A DNA stretch of 64,000 nt from Mycobacterium gordonae. Its GTDB lineage: Bacteria > Actinomycetota > Actinomycetes > Mycobacteriales > Mycobacteriaceae. The translations under genes were made by a program, and so were the position numbers. Under the pieces are notes generated by a model. It was not told where the DNA came from. It did not search any database and was given only the letters and a program-made list of their open reading frames with translations. Of the stretch, positions 1 to 9,499 are shown piece after piece (position 1 is the stretch's first letter; every line of letters begins with the position of its first letter). The DNA lies in contig NZ_LKTM01000112.1 of the NCBI RefSeq assembly GCF_001417955.2, positions 229,277 through 293,276 of the forward strand, given 5' to 3'.

Positions 1-333
1 GCCAAAGACGCGATCCTGGCGCTCCAGGCGGCGAACACTTCGATAAGCGCTGGATTTGTCAAAGCGTATTCGACGGCATACGCGACTTTGCTTCCGACAG
101 CAGATATCGCCAGTGAAATCGCTTTCACTCTGCCCAGTTATGATCTGAACTTGTTCCTGAATGGAATGATGCGGGTTGTCGATGGTGAAGTAATAGAGGG
201 GCTGATTGAAGCGATCGGATACCCGATCGCTGCCAACGTAGGACTCGTCACACTCGCAGGAGGCTTCCAAGTCATAGTTATTGCTTATGCATTGGACACC
301 ATTCTATTTGGAACACCGCACCCTCTGCCGTGA
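1..333 (+). CDS. C-terminal fragment of a PE-PPE-domain-like protein (5' end outside window)
   Basis: The frame is open from base 1 and ends at TGA 331-333, so only the last 110 residues are visible. A TTG at 88 is internal because the frame continues upstream. The segment has alternating hydrophobic stretches and a motif resembling LPSYD..LFL followed by an IGYPIAANVGLVT-like sequence. That resembles the end of the alpha/beta-hydrolase-like PE-PPE domain known in mycobacterial PE and PPE proteins; the assignment is recalled, not searched. Base composition is clearly more AT-rich than the next genes. It converges on aglA with 40 bases between the stops. It could be another secreted mycobacterial protein. 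Confidence 0.5.
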   Translation, partial: AKDAILALQAANTSISAGFVKAYSTAYATLLPTADIASEIAFTLPSYDLNLFLNGMMRVVDGEVIEGLIEAIGYPIAANVGLVTLAGGFQVIVIAYALDTILFGTPHPLP

Positions 334-373
334 CTCTGCGGCGCGCGCCTTGGCGTAACGCCGTACGGCCGAC

Positions 374-1948
374 TCAGACCAGCCAGACTGCCGAGTTCGC
401 TGACAACCGCCCAGCCTCTAACGGCCCACTCGACAGAATGAGCTCACCCGCCGGCGGCAGGGTGATCGGCTCCTCGCCGGCATTCAAGACGCACACCAGT
501 CCTCCGCGGCGCCGAAAGGCGACGGCGTGGTCGGACAGGGGCAGCCATTCGATCTCGGTGCCGCCGAATTCAGCACGGCTCCTTCGCAATTCGAGTGCCG
601 CCCGAAAGAACGACAACGTCGAACCGGGATCCGCGCGCTGCTTCTCCACCGTCAGCGGTGCCCAGTCCGCCGGCATCGGCAACCAGGTGTCGGCGTTGCT
701 GGAGAAGCCGAACGGGGGAGCATCACCGGACCAGGGCAGCGGAACCCGGCACCGGTCCCGGCCGCGCTCGGTATGTCCCGAGCGTTCCCACGTCGGGTCC
801 TGCAGCACCTCGTCGGGCAGGTCCACGTCCGGCAGACCCAGCTCCTCGCCGTTGTAGAGAAACACCGCACCGGGCAGGGCAAGCATCAGCATCAGCATGG
901 CCTTCGCCCGGCGCAACCCGATCTCGCCGCCGCCGTACCGGGTGACCTCACGCCCCACATCGTGATTGGCCAGCGTCCAGGTCGGGGTGGCGTTTTCCAG
1001 CGCCGCCGCCTCCAGCGAGTTCTGCACGGCCTCGCGGATCTCGGTGCCGTCGAATTCGGTGCGGGTGAGCCGGAAGTTGAAGCCCAGGTGCAGTTCATCG
1101 GGACGCACGTACTCTGCCCACTGGGCGTTGTCGTGCACCCACACCTCACCGACGGTGACGGCAGTGGGGTAGTCGTCCATGACCGTCCGGATGTCGCGGT
1201 GGATCGCGTGCACGTGCGGCCGGTTGAAGCGCGGGTCATCGTCGGTGTGGCGCAGGATCTCGACGTTGGCTTCGGGAGCGTCGGGCAGGCCCGGCGGTTT
1301 GGCCATGCCGTGCGCGACGTCGATGCGGAATCCGTCCACGCCGCGTTCCAGCCAGAACCGCAGCGTCTTCTCGAAGTCGTCGAAGATCTCCGGGTTGTCC
1401 CAGTTGAGGTCGGGCTGTTCGGTGTCGAACAGGTGCAGGTACCACTGCCCGGGCGTGCCGTCCGGCTCGGTCACCCGTGTCCATGCCGGCCCACCGAACA
1501 CCGACTCCCAGTTGTTGGGTGGCAACGTGCCGCCGGGCCCGCGGCCGTCGCGGAAGTAATAGCGATCGCGTTCCGCGCTGTCCGGCCCGGCAGCCAGCGC
1601 GTCCTGAAACCACGGGTGCTGAGAGCTGGAGTGGTTGGGCACCACATCCATGGTGACCTTGATGCCGCGCGCGTGCGCCGCGGTGATCAGCCGCTCGAAA
1701 GCGGCGGTCCCGCCGAACAACGGGTCGATGTCCCGCGGGTCGGCGACGTCGTAACCGTGGTCGGCCATCGGCGAGACGGTGACCGGGTTGAGCCAGATCC
1801 CGTCGACGCCGAGTTCCACCAGATGGTCCAGCCGGTCGGCCAGGCCGTCGAGGTCACCGACGCCGTCGCCGTCGCTGTCGGCGAACGAACGCGGATACAC
1901 CTGGTAGAACACCGCCGACTGCCACCAGAGGTCTTTCTCGTCAGCCAT
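374..1948 (-). CDS. aglA: Alpha-glucosidase, GH13 family (AglA)
   Basis: The 524-residue protein is a glycoside hydrolase family 13 enzyme of the alpha-glucosidase/oligo-1,6-glucosidase type, expected to cleave alpha-linked gluco-oligosaccharides in the cytoplasm. The TIM-barrel motifs are present: DVVPNHSS (101-108), GFRID with nucleophile Asp210, GEVW with acid/base Glu268, and LANHD with Asp330. The start at 1948 was chosen because it overlaps the glbO stop as TGATG, which indicates translational coupling; a longer frame upstream only reads through glbO in another phase. The globin-glucosidase pair matches Rv2470-Rv2471. Exact substrate specificity cannot be read from the motifs. Confidence 0.9.
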   Translation of the reverse strand: MADEKDLWWQSAVFYQVYPRSFADSDGDGVGDLDGLADRLDHLVELGVDGIWLNPVTVSPMADHGYDVADPRDIDPLFGGTAAFERLITAAHARGIKVTMDVVPNHSSSQHPWFQDALAAGPDSAERDRYYFRDGRGPGGTLPPNNWESVFGGPAWTRVTEPDGTPGQWYLHLFDTEQPDLNWDNPEIFDDFEKTLRFWLERGVDGFRIDVAHGMAKPPGLPDAPEANVEILRHTDDDPRFNRPHVHAIHRDIRTVMDDYPTAVTVGEVWVHDNAQWAEYVRPDELHLGFNFRLTRTEFDGTEIREAVQNSLEAAALENATPTWTLANHDVGREVTRYGGGEIGLRRAKAMLMLMLALPGAVFLYNGEELGLPDVDLPDEVLQDPTWERSGHTERGRDRCRVPLPWSGDAPPFGFSSNADTWLPMPADWAPLTVEKQRADPGSTLSFFRAALELRRSRAEFGGTEIEWLPLSDHAVAFRRRGGLVCVLNAGEEPITLPPAGELILSSGPLEAGRLSANSAVWLV

Positions 1949-2343
1949 CAGAACGCCGAGTTGACCAGGGAGTGGGCGGCCATTTCCAGGTACTGAAGCA
2001 ACTGCCGACGGTGGTCTTCGTCGAGAGTCTGTGCGTCGACCGACGCGACCGCGGTGTGCATGCACCGCAACCACGCGTCGCGCTCGATGGGGGTGATCCG
2101 GAACGGCACGTGCCGCATCCGCAACCGGGGATGGCCGCGCTGGTCCGAGTATGTTCGCGGGCCACCCCAGTACTGCTCGAGGAACATCCGCAGCCGCTCC
2201 TCTGCGCCGCTGAGGTCCTCCTCGGGATACAGCGGCCGCAGTATCTCGTCCTCGGCGACCTGCTCGTAGAACCGCGCCACGATCGCCTCGAAGGTCTTGG
2301 CGCCGCCGACGGCGTCGTAGAAAGATTCAGGTGTCTGGTCCAT
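1948..2343 (-). CDS. glbO: Truncated hemoglobin group II (trHbO)
   Basis: A 131-residue 2-on-2 globin, close to the 128 residues of M. tuberculosis trHbO. The heme-pocket residues align with a constant +3 offset: Tyr26 (B10), Tyr39 (CD1), proximal His78 (F8) and Trp91 (G8), which marks group II. Such globins bind oxygen tightly and are linked to terminal-oxidase function and NO/peroxide chemistry. ATG 2343 gives the family length; the longer upstream frame is not globin-like. It is divergent from the HNH gene (2474) and shares its last base with the aglA start, so the two form a small operon. Confidence 0.95.
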   Translation of the reverse strand: MDQTPESFYDAVGGAKTFEAIVARFYEQVAEDEILRPLYPEEDLSGAEERLRMFLEQYWGGPRTYSDQRGHPRLRMRHVPFRITPIERDAWLRCMHTAVASVDAQTLDEDHRRQLLQYLEMAAHSLVNSAF

Positions 2344-2473
2344 CGCGCTCCATTGTGGTCCACGGCTGTCCGGGCCGCGATCACTCCTGGTGTTCACCGG
2401 ATTGACACGGCGCGGCTGACGCAATTGGCGTGCGATCGGCAGCAAATCGTGGTGGACTGTCGGCGGAGGATTT

Positions 2474-3121
2474 ATGGCGCAGCGCAACAAACGCCGCAGC
2501 CACCGCAGTTCCGGTGCCGCGGCAAACGGACCCGGCCCTGCGACCGCTTCGTGCCTGCACAGCATTGACACCCATCCTCCTACCCGCTCGGAGACCGCAT
2601 CAATCTGGAGTCGCCGGCGGGTGCTGCTGCTGAACTCCACCTACGAACCGCTCACCGCGCTGCCCATGCGGCGCGCCATCGTGATGGTGATCTGCGGCAA
2701 GGCCGACGTGGTGCACGACGATCCGAGCGCGGCCGTCATCCACTCCGCGACCCGCTCGATCGCGGTGCCCTCAGTGATCCAGCTGCGCACCTATGTTCGG
2801 GTGCCCTACCGGGCGCGGGTCCCGATGACGCGGGCCGCGCTCATGCACCGGGACCGCTTCTGCTGCGCCTACTGCGGAGCCAAGGCCGACACCGTCGACC
2901 ACGTCGTCCCACGCAGCCGCGGCGGCGACCACTCCTGGGAGAACTGCGTCGCGTGCTGCTCGACGTGCAACCACCGCAAGGGCGACAAGCTGCTGACCGA
3001 ACTGGGCTGGTCGCTGCGCCGCGCCCCGCTGCCCCCGACCGGACAGCACTGGCGGCTGCTGTCCACGGTCAAGGAGCTCGACCCGTCGTGGGCGCGGTAC
3101 CTCGGCGAAGGCGCGGCCTGA
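2474..3121 (+). CDS. HNH endonuclease-family protein
   Basis: A 215-residue protein with a C-terminal HNH/zinc-ribbon module: CAYC (131-134), [10 protein letters not shown] (His143), Asn157, and CSTCNHRKG (162-170). These give the Cys pairs and His/Asn/His set of mycobacterial HNH proteins. The first 45 residues are basic and low complexity, and a conserved [11 protein letters not shown] segment begins near residue 50. A GGAGG site just upstream supports ATG 2474. It corresponds to Rv2469c in the conserved order. The biological target is unknown. This is a stand-alone chromosomal gene with no phage or intein context. Confidence 0.8.
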   Translation: MAQRNKRRSHRSSGAAANGPGPATASCLHSIDTHPPTRSETASIWSRRRVLLLNSTYEPLTALPMRRAIVMVICGKADVVHDDPSAAVIHSATRSIAVPSVIQLRTYVRVPYRARVPMTRAALMHRDRFCCAYCGAKADTVDHVVPRSRGGDHSWENCVACCSTCNHRKGDKLLTELGWSLRRAPLPPTGQHWRLLSTVKELDPSWARYLGEGAA

Positions 3122-3175
3122 ATTAGTGGGGTCTAACCTCGCCGGTCGAACCCCTCGTGGGATACGGTTTGCGTC

Positions 3176-3409
3176 GTGAGCGCAATGGAGATTCACCTCA
3201 TCTTTATCGGCATCCCGGTGGGGCTGGCCGTCGTCCTCGGGCTGATCTTCCTGACCCGCAAGAGCCCGCACCCCGCGACCTACGACCTGTCCCAGAAGTG
3301 GACCCACGACCCCATCCTGTGGGCCGCCACCGATGAGGCGGTCGGCGGACACCACGGCGGGCACGGATCGGAGTTCACGGTTGGAGGTGGCGCAAGTGGC
3401 ACATGGTGA
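3176..3409 (+). CDS. ctaJ: Probable aa3-type cytochrome c oxidase small subunit CtaJ
   Basis: A 77-residue protein with one N-terminal transmembrane helix (about residues 6-26) and a short polar C-terminus ending in Gly/His-rich sequence. The size, topology and position directly upstream of a DUF5130 gene match the accessory subunit reported in cryo-EM structures of the M. smegmatis CIII2-CIV2 supercomplex and named CtaJ. The link is by recalled gene order, not alignment. GTG 3176 is the only start that leaves the helix intact. The 3' end overlaps the next gene by 14 bases, implying co-translation. Confidence 0.65.
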   Translation: MSAMEIHLIFIGIPVGLAVVLGLIFLTRKSPHPATYDLSQKWTHDPILWAATDEAVGGHHGGHGSEFTVGGGASGTW

Positions 3410-3863
3410 AGTCGCGACAGTCGACCCGGCGGACCTGCCCCGAGGCTGGGTTCTCACCACCAGCGGACGGGTGTCCGGGGTCACCGAGCCCGGTGAGCTC
3501 TCCGTGCACTACCCGTTCCCGATCAACGACCTGGTCGCCGTGGACGACGCGCTGAAGTACGCGTCCCGGGCGTCCAAGGCACGGTTTGCCGTCTACCTGG
3601 GCGACCTGGGCGGCGACACCGCGGCGCGGGCGCGCGAAATCCTGGCCAAGGTGCCGACGCCCAACAACGCCGTGTTGCTCGCCGTGTCACCCGATCAGAG
3701 CGCCATCGAGGTGGTGTACGGCTCCGAGGTGCGGGGTCGTGGCGCCGAATCGGCGGCACCGCTCGGTGTCGCCGCCGCATCCTCGGCGTTCGAGCAGGGC
3801 AACCTGATCGACGGCCTGGTCAGTGCGATCCGGGTACTCAGCGCGGGGATCTCGCCGGCCTAG
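3396..3863 (+). CDS. DUF5130 / TPM-like protein (possible respiratory supercomplex factor)
   Basis: The frame is open from 3333, but a clean GGAGGTGG at 3383-3390 sits about seven bases before GTG 3396, so a 155-residue product starting MAHGEVATV is preferred. It corresponds to Rv2468c. The middle, with [20 protein letters not shown] and then VLLAVSPDQ, resembles TPM-domain proteins. The M. smegmatis counterpart was, from memory, found associated with the bc1-aa3 supercomplex (called PRSAF1). Overlap with ctaJ agrees with a shared complex. There is no signal peptide or clear transmembrane helix, which suggests a cytoplasmic-side partner. Confidence 0.65.
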   Translation: MAHGEVATVDPADLPRGWVLTTSGRVSGVTEPGELSVHYPFPINDLVAVDDALKYASRASKARFAVYLGDLGGDTAARAREILAKVPTPNNAVLLAVSPDQSAIEVVYGSEVRGRGAESAAPLGVAAASSAFEQGNLIDGLVSAIRVLSAGISPA

Positions 3864-3978
3864 TGGCAGGCGGTCGGTGCGCCGACGCCGTCCGCGCCGA
3901 ACGTGAAGCCACGGCGCGATTCCAGGCGGATCATCGCCCTGAGATCACGCTCGGCGCCGCCCGCGGGTTGTGCGCTGA

Positions 3979-4737
3979 GTGAATCCGTACGAGCGCGCGC
4001 TGCGGCGGGCTGACCTGCTGACCGGCCCGCCTCCGGCGGGACATCTGAACAGCTGGCTCGACAACGCCGCCCGCCGGTCGGTCGCGCCGGACGTGGTGGT
4101 CGACGTCGCCAAGACGGGCCTGGCCGGTTCCCTGCATCTGCTGCAGGAATACGAGGAGATCACCGACCGGCACGGCAAGTCGTACTTCCTGCTCCCGACA
4201 TCGGTCAGCGGGGCTGACGCGCGGATGGCGGTGCTGCTGGCCTACGTCGTCAATGCGGGCACCGACTACGCGGGCGGCGACTTCGCCGAAACGCCGTACT
4301 CTGCCGCCGAGGTGATGCGGATCATGGACCGCCAGCGTGCCAACCACTGGAGCTATGACCGCGACGTCCGGTTCGTCCACCACAACGGCGGCCGGTTGGC
4401 CGCGACGCCGCACGGCATCCTGATGGGATTGGGCGGCAACCTGATTCAGCGGTTGTTCAGCCAGCGGGGTGGCACCACGTGGGGCGACATATTCATGGTC
4501 AACACCCCCCGGCTCGACGAGCCGGCCCGGCGGCTTCGCGGGATCATCGAGTCGCGCGGGAGCCTCGATCTGGACCGGCTGCTGCACCACGAGGAGATGC
4601 ACAGCGCGCAGTGGGCCGCGTTGGGCTATGCCGGCATGCTCCGGACTTACAGCTGGGAGCTGTTGCGCGAGTTGATCTTCCGCAAGACCAACCGGCTCGA
4701 GTTGGCAGCCGGTCTGCGCGACGGTGGCTACCTGTGA
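3979..4737 (+). CDS. Conserved protein with HExxH motif (function unknown)
   Basis: A 252-residue protein of no family I can name. Near residues 198-205 it carries LLHHEEMHSAQW, in which HEEMH fits the zincin HExxH pattern, followed by a hydrophobic helix (ALGYAGML). The N-terminal half contains a YFLLPTSVSG segment and small-residue-rich helices. GTG 3979 is the apparent start, with only a weak ribosome site. It ends two bases before the pepN stop, tail to tail with that metallopeptidase. A metal-dependent hydrolase is possible but unproven; a third zinc ligand is not obvious. Confidence 0.6.
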   Translation: MNPYERALRRADLLTGPPPAGHLNSWLDNAARRSVAPDVVVDVAKTGLAGSLHLLQEYEEITDRHGKSYFLLPTSVSGADARMAVLLAYVVNAGTDYAGGDFAETPYSAAEVMRIMDRQRANHWSYDRDVRFVHHNGGRLAATPHGILMGLGGNLIQRLFSQRGGTTWGDIFMVNTPRLDEPARRLRGIIESRGSLDLDRLLHHEEMHSAQWAALGYAGMLRTYSWELLRELIFRKTNRLELAAGLRDGGYL

Positions 4738-4738
4738 C

Positions 4739-7333
4739 TTAGCCGGCCTCGCCGGCGTCGAACTTGCGGGCGCGCAGCGACCGCTTCACGGCGGCCTGCC
4801 CCTCCGATACCAGTCGGCGCAATGACGGCGGCACGTCGGGGTCGGCCAGGAACGAGTCCGCGGCCTCGATCGCCTCTTCGCTGATGTCCCAGTAGGGGTA
4901 CAGGCCGATCACCACCGACTGCGCGACTTCGCTGGACCGTCGCTCCCAGACACCCGGGATCGCCTCGAAGTAGCGCGCGGTGAACGGCTTGAGCAACTCA
5001 CCCTGTCCCGGGGCGCCGATACCCGCGATGATGGCGCGTCCCATGGCATTCGCCAGGGTGTCGTCCTCGACCACCGTGGTGAAAGCCTTCTCCTTGACCT
5101 CCGGTTGCGGGCGGGCCGCCGACGCCTGAGCGGCCTGCCGTCTGCCGGCGGCCGTCCGGTCCTGCTGTGCCTCGGCGTCGATGCGGGGCGTCTCCGAACC
5201 GTCGGCGTCGATGGCGCCGGCGGTCGCCAACGCGACCACCAGCCGCCAGCGCAGGTCGGTGTCGACGTCCAGGCCCGACAGTCCCTGCTCCGCGGGGTCG
5301 CCGTCGAGCAGGGCCGCCAGTACCTCGACGTGGCGCTCCGACAACACCGACGTGCACAACGCGTTGACGAAAGCGAGCTGATGGTCGGACCCGGGCTCGG
5401 CTCCACGTGCCAATTCCAGCAGCCGGTCGGCGAACTGCGGCCAGCCGTGTTCGCGCGCCCAACCCGGTTCGGCGTAGGACCCCACCGCCGTCTGCGCCTG
5501 CAGCAGCAGCCGCTGCAGCACCGTGACCGCGGTTTCGGCCTGGATGCCGCCGGATACCAGCGACACGAAATCACGGGCACGCAGCTCGGCCTCCCGCGTC
5601 ATCTCCCAAGCCGCCGACCACGCCAGCGAGCGGGGCAGCGGCTCGGCGATGTCGGCGATGCGGTCCAGCGCGGTCCGCAACGAATCCGGGTCCAGCCGCA
5701 GCGAGCAGTAGGTCAGGTCGTCGTCGTTGACCAGAATCAGCTTGCCGCGCGAAACGCCAACCAGCGCGGGAACATCCGTCGCCGCACCCTCGACGTCGAT
5801 CTCCTCGCGGTGCACCCGCACCAATTTTCCGGTCTCGTCATCGTCGTAGATTCCGACGGCAACCCGGTGCACCCTGGTCTCGCCCTTACCCGGCGCCGCA
5901 CCGCTCTGCGCCACCGCGAACCTGGTGAACTTGCCACCGTCGTCGACGTCGAAATCGGGCCGCAACGTGTTCAAGCCGGTGGTCCTCAACCACTGCTGGC
6001 CCCAGTCGGACAGGTCGCGTCCGGATGACTTTTCCAACGCAGCGACGAGATCGCTGAACGTGGCGTTTCCGAATGCGTGGGCGCGGAAGTAATCCCGCAG
6101 TCCGGCCAGGAAGTGATCCAGACCCACATAGGCGACCAGTTGCTTGAGCACCGAAGCGCCCTTGGCATAGGTGATTCCGTCGAAGTTCACCTCGACCGCG
6201 TGCAGGTCGGGGATGTCCGCGGCGATCGGGTGGGTCGACGGCATCTGGTCCTGCCGGTACGCCCACGACTTCTCCACGGTCGCGAAGGTCGTCCACGCAT
6301 CGGTGTATTCGGTCGACTCGGCCTGGCACAGCACCGAGGCGAACGTGGCGAAAGATTCGTTGAGCCACAGGTCATCCCACCACGTCATGGTGACCAGGTC
6401 GCCGAACCACATGTGTGCCATCTCGTGCAGCACCGTCTCGGCGCGCCGCTCATACGAGGCGCGGGTGACCTTGCTGCGGAAGACGTAGTCCTCGAGGAAC
6501 GTCACGGCGCCGGCGTTCTCCATTGCGCCCGCGTTGAATTCGGGGACGAACAGCTGGTCGTACTTGCCGAACGCGTAGGGCAGGCCGAAGTTGTTGTGGT
6601 AGAAGCCGAATCCCTGCTTGGTCTCGGTGAACAGCCGCTCGGCGTCCATGTGCGGTGCCAGCGAGGCGCGGCAGTAGATGCCCAGCGGGATCTCGCCGTG
6701 CTCGTCGGTGTAGGTGTCGTTCCAGACGGCGTACGGGCCGGCGATCAGCGCCACCAGATAGGTGCTCATCCGCGGCGTGGTGGCGAAGGTGTGGATCCCG
6801 TTCTCGACGCTGACCGGGGCCCCGTTGGACACCACCTTCCAATGCGCGGGCGCGGTCACGGTGAGGTCGAAGGTGGCCTTGAGGTCGGGTTGGTCGAAGC
6901 ACGCGAACATCCGCTTGGCGTCGGCGGTTTCGAACTGGGAGTACAGGTACGTCTCGTCGTCGACGGGGTCGACGAAGCGGTGCAACCCTTCGCCGGTGTT
7001 GGAGTAACGGCAGTCCGCGTCCACGACGACGACATTGCGGTCGGCCAGCCCCTGCAAGGCGATACCGGTGGACTCGTCATAGCCGGAGACGTCGAGATCC
7101 TGGCCGTTGAGGCTGGCGCTGTGAACGGTGTCCGCGGCGATGTCGATGACGGTGTCGGCACCGGCGAGCGCGTCGAACACCACGGTGGTGGTGGAGCGGA
7201 AGGTGCGCTCGCTCGGCGCGCCCGACCCGTCGGTGACGTCGAGGGTGATCTGGTAACTGTGCACGGTGACCAGAGCGGCGCGTTCGGCCGCCTGGTCCCG
7301 GGTGAGGTTGGGTAGGGCCACGTGCTCCAACAT
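4739..7333 (-). CDS. pepN: Aminopeptidase N (M1 family zinc metallopeptidase)
   Basis: An 864-residue M1 aminopeptidase that removes N-terminal residues from peptides in the cytosol. GAMEN, which binds the substrate N-terminus, is at 269-273. The zinc site is HEMAH (303-307) with the third ligand Glu326 in NESFAT, the canonical 18-residue spacing. The C-terminal half is the helical ERAP1-like domain. ATG 7333 opens the frame; GTG 7321, four codons in, gives an N-terminus starting ALPNLTRDQ like that remembered for Rv2467 and is a good alternative. It is divergent from the stress-promoter-driven reductase gene. Confidence 0.95.
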   Translation of the reverse strand: MLEHVALPNLTRDQAAERAALVTVHSYQITLDVTDGSGAPSERTFRSTTTVVFDALAGADTVIDIAADTVHSASLNGQDLDVSGYDESTGIALQGLADRNVVVVDADCRYSNTGEGLHRFVDPVDDETYLYSQFETADAKRMFACFDQPDLKATFDLTVTAPAHWKVVSNGAPVSVENGIHTFATTPRMSTYLVALIAGPYAVWNDTYTDEHGEIPLGIYCRASLAPHMDAERLFTETKQGFGFYHNNFGLPYAFGKYDQLFVPEFNAGAMENAGAVTFLEDYVFRSKVTRASYERRAETVLHEMAHMWFGDLVTMTWWDDLWLNESFATFASVLCQAESTEYTDAWTTFATVEKSWAYRQDQMPSTHPIAADIPDLHAVEVNFDGITYAKGASVLKQLVAYVGLDHFLAGLRDYFRAHAFGNATFSDLVAALEKSSGRDLSDWGQQWLRTTGLNTLRPDFDVDDGGKFTRFAVAQSGAAPGKGETRVHRVAVGIYDDDETGKLVRVHREEIDVEGAATDVPALVGVSRGKLILVNDDDLTYCSLRLDPDSLRTALDRIADIAEPLPRSLAWSAAWEMTREAELRARDFVSLVSGGIQAETAVTVLQRLLLQAQTAVGSYAEPGWAREHGWPQFADRLLELARGAEPGSDHQLAFVNALCTSVLSERHVEVLAALLDGDPAEQGLSGLDVDTDLRWRLVVALATAGAIDADGSETPRIDAEAQQDRTAAGRRQAAQASAARPQPEVKEKAFTTVVEDDTLANAMGRAIIAGIGAPGQGELLKPFTARYFEAIPGVWERRSSEVAQSVVIGLYPYWDISEEAIEAADSFLADPDVPPSLRRLVSEGQAAVKRSLRARKFDAGEAG

Positions 7334-7365
7334 ATCGGCCGGTTCTTCTCGACGCTCGGCGCGGC

Positions 7366-7392
7366 GGGAACAGTCACGGCGGGGCTACGGTT
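7366..7392 (+). promoter_or_regulatory. SigH/SigE-type promoter of the CPWC reductase gene
   Basis: GGGAACA (7366-7372) is followed after 17 bases by GTT (7390-7392), the -35/-10 pattern of mycobacterial SigH (GGAAYA-N17-GTT). The transcript would start near 7399, about 43 bases before ATG 7442, with an AGGAGAGG ribosome site in the leader. The M. tuberculosis counterpart Rv2466c is known to belong to the SigH oxidative-stress regulon, which supports the call. Confidence 0.7.
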
Positions 7393-7441
7393 GTGTGTGA
7401 GCGGACCGTCCCGTCCCACCGTCTAGGAGAGGACCGCAGAA

Positions 7442-8065
7442 ATGCCGGAGAACGCCACCGCAAAGAACAACGCCGACTTCTGGTTCGACCCGCTGTGTCC
7501 GTGGTGCTGGATCACCTCGCGCTGGATTCTCGAAGTCGAGAAGGTCCGCGACATCGAGGTGAACTTCCACGTGATGAGCCTGGCGGTGCTCAACGAGAAC
7601 CGCGAAGGACTGCCCGAGCAGTACAAGGAGATGATGGCCAGGGCGTGGGGGCCGGTGCGGGTGGCGATCGCCGCTGAGCAGGCCCACGGCGCCAAGGTCC
7701 TCGACCCGCTCTATACCGCGATGGGCACCCGGATTCACAACGAGGGCAACAAGGATCTCGACGAGGTCGTGAAGTTGGCGCTGGCTGACGCCGGCCTGCC
7801 TGCCGAGCTCGCCGATGCCGCCACCAGCACGGAATACGACGAGGCGCTGCGCAAGAGCCATCACGCCGGCATGGACGCGGTCGGCGACGACGTCGGCACG
7901 CCGACCATCCATGTCAACGGCGTGGCGTTCTTCGGGCCGGTGATCTCGAAGATTCCGCGCGGTGAGGAAGCCGGCAAGTTGTGGGACGCCTCGGTGACGT
8001 TCGCGTCCTACCCGCATTTCTTCGAGCTCAAGCGGACCCGCACGGAGCCTCCGCAGTTCGACTAG
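7442..8065 (+). CDS. Mycothiol-dependent DsbA-like oxidoreductase (mycoredoxin-2 / Rv2466c type)
   Basis: A 207-residue thioredoxin-fold protein of the DsbA/2-hydroxychromene isomerase family without a signal peptide. The active site is Cys19-Pro-Trp-Cys22 in FDPLCPWCW. The cis-Pro loop GTPTIHV is near residue 154. The M. tuberculosis counterpart uses mycothiol/mycothiol reductase electrons, helps oxidative-stress resistance, and activates a thienopyrimidine prodrug by nitroreduction. A SigH-type promoter lies directly upstream. rpiB follows after 15 bases. Motif, length and context make this assignment firm. Confidence 0.9.
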   Translation: MPENATAKNNADFWFDPLCPWCWITSRWILEVEKVRDIEVNFHVMSLAVLNENREGLPEQYKEMMARAWGPVRVAIAAEQAHGAKVLDPLYTAMGTRIHNEGNKDLDEVVKLALADAGLPAELADAATSTEYDEALRKSHHAGMDAVGDDVGTPTIHVNGVAFFGPVISKIPRGEEAGKLWDASVTFASYPHFFELKRTRTEPPQFD

Positions 8066-8080
8066 CCGCGTTCGTGCACA

Positions 8081-8569
<489 letters not shown>

Positions 8570-8575
8570 GAGCCC

Positions 8576-9379
8576 GTGCCCGAAGGCCACACGCTGCACC
8601 GGCTGGCCCGGCTACACCAGAAGCGTTACGCCGGTGGCCCGGTGGCGGTATCCAGCCCGCAGGGCCGATTCACCGATGCCGCCGCCGTGGACGGCGCGGT
8701 GCTGCGCCGAGCCACCGCGTGGGGTAAGCACCTCTTCCACCACTACGCCCATGGGCCGGTGGTGCACGTGCACCTCGGGCTCTACGGCAAGTTCACCGAA
8801 TGGGAACGACTCGGCGGCGAGCCGGACCCGGAACCGGTCGGACAGGTTCGGATGCGCATGGTCGGCGCCGGGTACGGCACCGACCTCCGTGGCGCGACGG
8901 TGTGCGAGGTGCTCGACGCCGCGCAAGTTGACGACGTGATCGCCCGGCTGGGGCCGGACCCGTTGCGCGCCGACGCCGACCCGGCATGGCCGTGGGCGCG
9001 AATCAGCAAGTCGCGCAGGCCGATTGGCGCACTTCTGATGGATCAGACGGTGATGGCCGGAGTGGGCAACGTGTATCGCAGCGAGTTGCTGTTCCGTCAT
9101 CGCATCGACCCGTACCGGCCCGGGCAGAAGATCTCCGAAGCGGAGTTCGACGCCGCCTGGACCGACCTGGTGGCGCTGATGAAGGTCGGGCTGCGGCGCG
9201 GCAAGATCGTCGTCGTCCGTCCCGAACACGACCACGGGGCACCGTCGTACGCGCCCGGGCGACCACGCACCTACGTGTACCGGCGGGCCGGCGATCCGTG
9301 CCGGGTCTGCGGTGACACGGTACGTACGGCCGTGCTCGAGGGCCGCAACGTGTTCTGGTGCCCGACCTGCCAGACGTGA
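8576..9379 (+). CDS. nei1: Formamidopyrimidine/endonuclease VIII-type DNA glycosylase (Nei)
   Basis: A 267-residue Fpg/Nei-family base-excision glycosylase/AP lyase for oxidized bases. After the GTG-initiated Met come Pro2 and Glu3 (PEGHTLHR), the Schiff-base nucleophile and catalytic acid. The helix-two-turn-helix DNA-binding core includes [14 protein letters not shown]. The C-terminal zinc finger is C-x2-C (CRVC) and C-x2-C (CPTC), ending the protein. The counterpart of Rv2464c is called Nei1. It follows rpiB closely and lies downstream of the same stress promoter, which would fit an oxidative-damage function. Confidence 0.9.
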   Translation: MPEGHTLHRLARLHQKRYAGGPVAVSSPQGRFTDAAAVDGAVLRRATAWGKHLFHHYAHGPVVHVHLGLYGKFTEWERLGGEPDPEPVGQVRMRMVGAGYGTDLRGATVCEVLDAAQVDDVIARLGPDPLRADADPAWPWARISKSRRPIGALLMDQTVMAGVGNVYRSELLFRHRIDPYRPGQKISEAEFDAAWTDLVALMKVGLRRGKIVVVRPEHDHGAPSYAPGRPRTYVYRRAGDPCRVCGDTVRTAVLEGRNVFWCPTCQT

Positions 9380-9499
9380 CACCACGCCGACCGTGAATTG
9401 CACGACGCGACACGCCGCGGTGGCGTCGGGAGGTTCCCGCTGGGCGGCGCGGCGCAGATCTTCAGCTTCGCTACAGGTTCGGCGGGTATCCGTGGACGC

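Noticed and set aside
527..1996. 489-codon plus-strand frame opposite aglA
   Set aside because: aglA on the minus strand has complete GH13 catalytic motifs; the plus frame has none.
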